Shown here one piece after another: positions 33,082 through 38,448 of a DNA stretch of 38,448 bases. Both the position numbers and the translations under genes were made by a program. Position 1 is the stretch's first letter, and every line of letters starts with the position of its first letter. A model generated the notes under the pieces. It searched no databases. It had not been told where the DNA came from and saw only the letters and a list, made by a program, of their open reading frames with translations. Origin of the DNA: Pelosinus sp. (GTDB lineage Bacteria; Bacillota; Negativicutes; DSM-13327); contig JARBUM010000026.1 in NCBI GenBank assembly GCA_029239675.1, positions 1-38,448 of the forward strand, in the 5' to 3' direction.

Positions 33082-33954
33082 TTAGCTGTTCTTTGTATTA
33101 TGTTGTAATACAGCAGCTTTTACTGTATTACTTAGCAGCATAGCAATGGTCAAGAGACCAACTCCTCCTGGTACAGGAGTAATGGCTCCCGCCACTTCCT
33201 TTACCTCTTCGAAATTCACGTCACCTACTAACTTTTTATCTGCTAGACGATTAATTCCCACATCAATCACTACGGCACCTGGTTTTACCATATCTTTGGT
33301 TACGAAATGCGCCTTGCCGATTGCTACTATTAAAATATCAGCTTGAGATGTAATGCTTGGTAAATCAACAGTGCGAGAATGACATATGGTAACTGTGGCA
33401 TGACGAGCTAATAGTAAATTTGCCATTGGCTTACCTACAATATTACTTCGTCCAATAATAACCGCATGTTTCCCTGCAATCTCTATATTGGCAAGTTCCA
33501 AAATTTTTATACAGCCAGCCGGTGTACAAGGTACAAGATGTTCTTGCCCTGTTGCCAATTTACCTACATTTACGGGATGAAAACCGTCAACATCTTTATC
33601 TGGATGAATGGCTTTTAACAGTTCCGCTTCATCATTTCTTAAAGCTTCCGGTAATGGTAATTGTAACAAGATGCCGTGAATGGCAGTATTTTTATTTAAT
33701 GAAGCAATTTGCTCTAACAATTCTTGTTTGCTGATCGTTTCAGCCATACGTATAACTTCTGAATAAATACCAAGTTCTTCACAAGCTTTATGTTTATTGG
33801 CTACGTACACTTTAGAAGCAGCATTTTCACCAACAATGATAACTGCTAGACCTGGAGTAATACCTTGGTTTTTTTTAAAATTTTCAACTTCTATGTACAC
33901 ACTTTTTTTTATTTCCGCCGCAAAGAATTTGCCCTCTAATAATCTGGCTGCCAT
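33082..33954 (-). CDS. folD: Methylenetetrahydrofolate dehydrogenase / methenyl-THF cyclohydrolase
   Basis: 290 aa from the ATG at 33954, with GGGGGTG 6 bases upstream; a GTG three codons earlier lies within that site. Bifunctional NADP-dependent enzyme: catalytic Lys in YVANKHKACEELGI, GILLQLPLP and DKDVDGFHP, then the NADP region VIIGRSNIVGKPMANLLL and the C-terminal TPVPGGVGLLTIAML. It pairs with fhs in converting formate to methylene-THF. It lies 51 bases after ubiA and is probably in the same transcript. Confidence 0.97.
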   Translation of the reverse strand: MAARLLEGKFFAAEIKKSVYIEVENFKKNQGITPGLAVIIVGENAASKVYVANKHKACEELGIYSEVIRMAETISKQELLEQIASLNKNTAIHGILLQLPLPEALRNDEAELLKAIHPDKDVDGFHPVNVGKLATGQEHLVPCTPAGCIKILELANIEIAGKHAVIIGRSNIVGKPMANLLLARHATVTICHSRTVDLPSITSQADILIVAIGKAHFVTKDMVKPGAVVIDVGINRLADKKLVGDVNFEEVKEVAGAITPVPGGVGLLTIAMLLSNTVKAAVLQHNTKNS

Positions 33955-34005
33955 ATGATACACCCCCGCCCTGTGTCTATTCTCTTCCCAGAAAACAGAA
34001 TGAAT

Positions 34006-34860
34006 TTAAAATTTCACCAAAATACTCATTACAGTAAATAGTAATAAGGCAATACTAACTAAACCATTGCGCATAAAATACTTTTGGGTCACGAGCCTAA
34101 AATCAGTAGGACTAACAATCGAATGTTGATAGATCAATACGACCGCAGCTAACACTACTCCAGCATAATATATCCCCTGCATATTCATAAGCTGACCAAC
34201 TGCAAAGAAGCCAATAATACTAATAACATGCAAACCTCTACTAATCTTAAGAGTACCTTCTATGCCAAAGCGCACTGGCATAGAATGCAGTCCATGTTTC
34301 TTATCAAATGCAACATCCTGACAACCATAAATGGCATCAAAGCCAGCGATCCATACGCCAACGGCTATACCTAGTAACACAATTGGCAGGGTAATATCTC
34401 CACGCACAGCTACCCAAGCGCCAATAGGTGCAACGGACAACGCCAATCCTAAGACTAAATGACAAGTCCAAGAAAATCGTTTCATATAAGGATAGACGAC
34501 TAAAGGGATCACTGCCAATGGCGCTAGTTTTAAACACAAGGGATGTAAATTGGCTGCTGCCCAAACAAATAAGGCTAAGCTAGCGAATGTCATTACTATC
34601 GCCCCCTGCGGTTTAACTGCTCCAGTTACCATGGGACGGTTAGCAAACCTTGGCTGTAATTTATCATATTTTAAATCAATAAGATTATTCAATGCCATAG
34701 CTGCGCTGCGCGCTCCCACCATAGCCAAAGTAATCCAGAAAAGATTCTTACCTGTAGGTATGCCACCAGACGCTAGTATGGCACCGATATAGGCAAAGGG
34801 TAAGGCAAATACAGTATGCGATAATACGATATTATCAAGATGTGCTTTAATCTTACTCAA
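34006..34860 (-). CDS. UbiA-family prenyltransferase, menaquinone (futalosine-type) pathway
   Basis: 284 aa, eight or nine transmembrane helices. The two Asp-rich motifs for prenyl-diphosphate/Mg binding are present: NNLIDLKYDKLQPRFANRP and DAIYGCQDVAFDKKHGLHSM. It probably starts at a TTG (34860) overlapping the end of the ubiD-like gene by 8 bases, indicating translational coupling. UbiA/UbiD pairs of this kind (MqnP/MqnL) belong to the futalosine menaquinone route in Negativicutes; a ubiquinone role is unlikely in an anaerobe. Confidence 0.88.
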   Translation of the reverse strand: MSKIKAHLDNIVLSHTVFALPFAYIGAILASGGIPTGKNLFWITLAMVGARSAAMALNNLIDLKYDKLQPRFANRPMVTGAVKPQGAIVMTFASLALFVWAAANLHPLCLKLAPLAVIPLVVYPYMKRFSWTCHLVLGLALSVAPIGAWVAVRGDITLPIVLLGIAVGVWIAGFDAIYGCQDVAFDKKHGLHSMPVRFGIEGTLKISRGLHVISIIGFFAVGQLMNMQGIYYAGVVLAAVVLIYQHSIVSPTDFRLVTQKYFMRNGLVSIALLLFTVMSILVKF

Positions 34861-36313
34861 GGCCTAAGTCCTTCCATTTCTTGTCAACCATAGTTTTTAT
34901 ATCTGCTGACATTTCAATTTCATCTGGCCATTCTCGAGTATAGCCTTCTGTAGCCCAAGCCTTCGTAGCGTCAATCCCTACTTTTGTTCCCCAATTCGGC
35001 ATGGGGGACGAATGATCTAACACATCTAGTGGCCCATCTACCATCACGATATCACGACGGGCATCAATGTTATTGTATACACGCCACCAAACTTCATTCA
35101 TATCCTGTACGTTAACATGTTCATCCACGACAATCACCATTTTAGTAAACATCATTTGCCCCATACCCCAAATAGCATGCATCACTTTTTTGGCTTGCTG
35201 AGGATAGTTTTTTTTAATAGATACTACAGCACAATTATGAAAAACACCTTCAAGAGGCAAATTCAGATCCACAATTTCTGGTAAATTCATTTGTAATACA
35301 GGTAAGAAAATACGTTCTGTAGCTTTTGCTAAGAAACAATCTTCCATGGGCGGTTTACCTACAATAGTAGATGGATAAATAGGATTTTTTCGGTGGGTAA
35401 TACAAGTAATGTGGAAAACGGGGTAATCATCCGCAAGAGAATAATAACCCGTATGATCACCAAAAGGACCTTCTCTTCTTAGTTCATCAATCATGACATA
35501 ACCTTCTAAGACGATCTCCGAATGAGCTGGAACTTCCACATCCACTGTTTCGCATTTTACCATTTCCACTGCTTTCTTACGCAAAAATCCTGCAAATACC
35601 ATTTCATCAATATCTTTAGGCAATGGGGCTGTCGCAGCGTAGGTAATCGCTGGGTCCGTACCAATGGCTACTGCTACTTCAATGCGATCCTTACCTAATG
35701 TTTGGTGAGCCCGATAATTTTCGGCTCCATTTTTATGGATATGCCAATGCATACCTGTAGTTTGTCCATCAAATACTTGTAAACGATACATTCCCACATT
35801 ACGTTTACCATTCAAAGGGTTCTTGGTAAATACCAATGGCAGTGTAATAAACTTTCCTGCATCACCAGGCCAACATTTTAGAACAGGAAACTTGTCTAGA
35901 GAAGGTTGATCTTTAATAATCACTTCTTTACAAGGTCCACTCTTTACGTACTTAGGAAAGTTAATCGCCCGTTTCGCTGTAGGAATAATTTTAAGCAAAT
36001 CTAATTTGTTCTGCACTGAAATATAAGGCAGCTTAAAAATTTCTTTTATCTCTGCTGCAACGTCATCAATCTTGTCTACACCAAATGCCAAAGCCATACG
36101 CTCCATGCTACCAAAAGCATTCATAAGTACTGGCATATCATATCCTTTTACATTTTCAAAGAGCAAAGCTACATTTTTCTCACCAGACATTTTAGATACT
36201 CTGTCAGTTATCTCTGTAATCTCAAGCTCACAATCTACCTCTTCTTGAATGCGTTTTAACCAACCTCGCTCCTCTAGAGCATGAATGAATTCACGTAAAT
36301 CAGCAAATGCCAT
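34853..36313 (-). CDS. UbiD-family decarboxylase, menaquinone pathway
   Basis: 486 aa from the ATG at 36313 (AAGGGAG 10 bases upstream, protein then begins MAFADLREFIHALEERGWLK). Prenylated-FMN-dependent decarboxylase: the conserved NVGMYRLQVFDGQTTGMHWH segment, the Arg/Glu catalytic region LRREGPFGDHTGYY with E in REGPFG, and WWRVYNNIDARRD near the C terminus. Together with the coupled UbiA-type gene it should act on the naphthoate ring before or around prenylation. Its cofactor enzyme UbiX is not in the window. Confidence 0.9.
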   Translation of the reverse strand: MAFADLREFIHALEERGWLKRIQEEVDCELEITEITDRVSKMSGEKNVALLFENVKGYDMPVLMNAFGSMERMALAFGVDKIDDVAAEIKEIFKLPYISVQNKLDLLKIIPTAKRAINFPKYVKSGPCKEVIIKDQPSLDKFPVLKCWPGDAGKFITLPLVFTKNPLNGKRNVGMYRLQVFDGQTTGMHWHIHKNGAENYRAHQTLGKDRIEVAVAIGTDPAITYAATAPLPKDIDEMVFAGFLRKKAVEMVKCETVDVEVPAHSEIVLEGYVMIDELRREGPFGDHTGYYSLADDYPVFHITCITHRKNPIYPSTIVGKPPMEDCFLAKATERIFLPVLQMNLPEIVDLNLPLEGVFHNCAVVSIKKNYPQQAKKVMHAIWGMGQMMFTKMVIVVDEHVNVQDMNEVWWRVYNNIDARRDIVMVDGPLDVLDHSSPMPNWGTKVGIDATKAWATEGYTREWPDEIEMSADIKTMVDKKWKDLGLE

Positions 36314-36349
36314 GTATATATAACTCCCTTTCATTGACTTCAATGAATA

Positions 36350-37099
36350 TTATTTCTTTAAAATATATCTTACAATTAAAACACTAATTTCATACAATAC
36401 AATCATAGGCACAGCAACCATCGTCTGGGAAAAAACATCTGGAGTCGGTGAAATAAGAGCACCTATCACAAAGGACAATACCAAAACATGTTTGCGCTTA
36501 GCAGTTAAGAAATTTGAACTAATCAGACCAAATCTTGCCATAACTATAATAAATAAAGGTAATTCAAAGATAAAGCCAAAAGGTAACAAAAAGGAAATGA
36601 CAAAGGATAAATATTCGCCCAAAGATAACAACGGTTGAAGATTTTCCGTAGCAAATCCCATAAAGAATTTAATCCCTGCTGGCAGTACCAATACATAAGA
36701 AAATGCAAGTCCTGTAAAAAATAAAAGTACAGAAGAAGGCACTAAGATCAGAGAAGCCTTATGTTCTTTCGATGTTAATGCAGGTACGACAAAAGCCCAA
36801 ACTTGATATAATACAATGGGTAATGCTAACAAGAAACCTGCAAAAAAAGATACTCTTACATATGTAAAAAAAGCCTCAGCCGGACTCATATAATACAATT
36901 TGCCCGCAGGAGCTGTAATATACTGCACTAACTCAGCAGCATAAAAATAACTAATCAGACTCCCCACAGCCACAGCTATAATGATAATAATCAACCGCCG
37001 TCGCAATTCTTGCAAATGATCAACTAAAGACATTTCATTACCTACATTCTCATTTGGTAGCTGATCCTCATCTTTATCTGCAATTATAATATCCGACAT
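36350..37099 (-). CDS. tatC: Sec-independent protein translocase subunit TatC
   Basis: 249 aa, six transmembrane helices. The N-terminal cytoplasmic signature MSLVDHLQELRRRL with the key Glu, the FTYVRVSFFAGFLLALPIVL YQVWAFV region, and LPFGFIFELP are all diagnostic of TatC. It receives twin-arginine signal peptides of folded, often cofactor-bearing proteins. It is 10 bases downstream of tatA. Confidence 0.97.
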   Translation of the reverse strand: MSDIIIADKDEDQLPNENVGNEMSLVDHLQELRRRLIIIIIAVAVGSLISYFYAAELVQYITAPAGKLYYMSPAEAFFTYVRVSFFAGFLLALPIVLYQVWAFVVPALTSKEHKASLILVPSSVLLFFTGLAFSYVLVLPAGIKFFMGFATENLQPLLSLGEYLSFVISFLLPFGFIFELPLFIIVMARFGLISSNFLTAKRKHVLVLSFVIGALISPTPDVFSQTMVAVPMIVLYEISVLIVRYILKK

Positions 37100-37109
37100 T
37101 GAGTATTCC

Positions 37110-37301
37110 TCACTTTTTATCTTCCATCTTACTATCTGCTTTACTAGCAGTATCTTGACTACTCTCCCCAGTTGTGGCTTTTCTAAATTCCTGAATACCT
37201 TTACCTAAAGCTTTACCAACTTCCGGTAGCTTACCTGGGCCAAAGACAACCAGTGCTATGACTAATATTAATACCAATTCAGGCATGCTGAAACTGAACA
37301 T
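37110..37301 (-). CDS. tatA: Sec-independent protein translocase subunit TatA
   Basis: 63 aa: a short N-terminal transmembrane helix (about residues 5-20, [18 protein letters not shown] with the hinge FGP), an amphipathic helix ([17 protein letters not shown]) and a charged tail. This is the TatA/E type rather than TatB. First gene of the tat pair, behind the terminator at 37363-37390. Confidence 0.95.
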   Translation of the reverse strand: MFSFSMPELVLILVIALVVFGPGKLPEVGKALGKGIQEFRKATTGESSQDTASKADSKMEDKK

Positions 37302-37362
37302 CTGTACATAACCCCTTTCAAATAGAACTACTCATCTATTATACCTAAAAATCAATAAGAAG

Positions 37363-37390
37363 AAAAGACTTGGCTTGTGCCAAGTCTTTT
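37363..37390 (-). terminator. Terminator of the polyprenyl diphosphate synthase gene
   Basis: AAAAGACTTGGC and GCCAAGTCTTTT, 12 perfect bp, 4-base loop, T-flanked in both directions. The same AAGACTTGG arm is used at 3004-3012. Confidence 0.88.
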
Positions 37391-37439
37391 GCATTTGGAA
37401 CAAAAGCTGTCATTATAATCTTATATCCTACAATACAAA

Positions 37440-38408
37440 TTAATAATTACGCAAACCTACAAAATCAGCTACTGCAATAAATGCTTCCTTATGTTCCCCT
37501 GTTATGTTTGCTGGTATAACGCTACGGGCACGTTTTAAATAATCTGCAACACGCTTGTAAGAATATTCAATTGCGTCTGTCTCATGAATAATAGCTAAGC
37601 CTCGTTTAATTTTCTCTTCAGACATATTCTTAGTTTGGACAATTTCTCGTAATTCATCCCTATGAGAGCTATGCTCCAAGGCATAGATGATAGGTAATGT
37701 TACAATGCCCTGCCGTAAATCATTACCGACAGGCTTACCAATCTGCTCCGAAGAAGCTGTAACATCCAAAATATCATCTGTAATTTGAAAAGCCATTCCT
37801 AATGAATATCCGTATTCCCGTAAGGCTTTGGTTTCTTCCATAGGCAGTCCCACCGCTAAGCCACCTAATTCACAACTAGCAGCAATAAAATCAGCGGTTT
37901 TTTGCTCAATACGTACTAAATAGTCACTTTCTTTTTGGTCAGCATGAAAGGTACTGCGATTCTGATTAATTTCGCCCTCACACATAGAGCAGATAACATC
38001 TGTCAACACTTTAAGCATATCACTACTAGCCTTATTCGCCACTAGAGAAAAGGCTTTAGCAAATAGATAATCGCCAATTAATACAGATGAATGATTACCC
38101 CAACAAGAATTAGCCGTTGCTTTCCCTCGACGAGTTGTCGCATTATCAATTACATCGTCATGGACCAAAGTAGCCATATGTATTAATTCAATAGCAATTG
38201 CCATTGGCATTATTTTTTCCATATTAGATACCTGGTTTTTGGTACACATAAAATACAAAGCAGGACGCAATCGTTTGCCACCAGCTTCTACTAAATGTTT
38301 GCTAATATCTGTTATTAATTTTTCGGGCGAGTGTATTACAGAAAGTAACTCCGTTTCCAATAACATTAAATCACTTTTTACAATATCAAACATCGAATTT
38401 TTATCCAC
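37440..38408 (-). CDS. Long-chain all-trans polyprenyl diphosphate synthase
   Basis: 322 aa from the GTG at 38408, with AGGTGA 8 bases upstream; an in-frame GTG at 38420 lies inside that site and an ATG five codons further is possible. The first Asp-rich motif is LVHDDVIDNATTRRG and the second FQITDDILDVT; GGKRLRPAL precedes them. This is the heptaprenyl/octaprenyl (HepT/IspB) type that makes the menaquinone side chain, fitting the UbiA/UbiD genes nearby. A TATTAT at the window edge may be its -10. Confidence 0.93.
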   Translation of the reverse strand: MDKNSMFDIVKSDLMLLETELLSVIHSPEKLITDISKHLVEAGGKRLRPALYFMCTKNQVSNMEKIMPMAIAIELIHMATLVHDDVIDNATTRRGKATANSCWGNHSSVLIGDYLFAKAFSLVANKASSDMLKVLTDVICSMCEGEINQNRSTFHADQKESDYLVRIEQKTADFIAASCELGGLAVGLPMEETKALREYGYSLGMAFQITDDILDVTASSEQIGKPVGNDLRQGIVTLPIIYALEHSSHRDELREIVQTKNMSEEKIKRGLAIIHETDAIEYSYKRVADYLKRARSVIPANITGEHKEAFIAVADFVGLRNY

Positions 38409-38448
38409 TATTTTAATCACCTACACGCAAAGTCTGTTACTATAATAC

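Overview
The window looks like chromosomal DNA of an anaerobic, diderm Firmicute of the Negativicutes (Sporomusa/Pelosinus/Veillonella-like). Supporting points: a split B12-dependent methylmalonyl-CoA mutase pathway with a biotin decarboxylase, an Rnf complex, Rex, UbiD/UbiA-type menaquinone genes, TatAC, an O-antigen-ligase-type protein (LPS, hence an outer membrane), plus Firmicute-style regulation (T-box, CGAAC-N4-GTTC LexA box, strong AGGAGG ribosome binding sites). The genus is inferred from gene content only.

Layout. Nearly all genes are on the minus strand. (1) 1-3100: start of an rnf operon (rseC-like, rnfC, rnfD running off the left edge) behind its own promoter. (2) 3145-11071: one probable operon, rex - CoA transferase - mutase large - mutase small - meaB - epimerase - mmdA - tiny epsilon-like subunit - biotin carrier, closed by a strong terminator. 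It is the succinate/propionate module, with the NADH-sensing repressor Rex as first gene. No mmdB (membrane beta subunit) is present. (3) 11327-20183: housekeeping genes (O-antigen ligase family, folC, valS with a complete T-box leader, DnaQ-type exonuclease, an ArsB/NhaD-type permease, a small conserved protein), interspersed with dispersed repeats.

(4) 20288-28440 is an AT-rich accessory stretch: a SOS-controlled Y-family polymerase with a small partner gene, a glycosylase-like protein, a chain of very small membrane peptides (24 to about 59 aa) each with its own promoter or terminator (two with Fur-box promoters, one with an 11-bp GTCATA direct repeat resembling a Pho box), a diverged NoeA-like kinase/methyltransferase-fold protein on the plus strand, and a graveyard of phage-tail and other remnants. 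Several hairpin families recur here.

(5) 28447-38448: tRNA-Lys, nfnB next to a nfnA that is broken by a deletion/frameshift, fhs and folD (C1-tetrahydrofolate metabolism), ubiA/ubiD-type menaquinone genes, tatC/tatA and a long-chain polyprenyl diphosphate synthase. Together these regions describe redox and electron-carrier metabolism: Rnf and Nfn exchange electrons between ferredoxin, NADH and NADPH, Rex senses the NADH/NAD+ ratio, menaquinone serves membrane electron transfer, and the mutase/decarboxylase operon interconverts succinyl-CoA and propionyl-CoA.

The most interesting items are the cluster of separately regulated micropeptides (23471-25652), a dispersed structured repeat at gene 3' ends (14230, 28652, hairpin-only copy at 20288), the disrupted nfnA, and the NoeA-like protein with eroded methyltransferase motifs.
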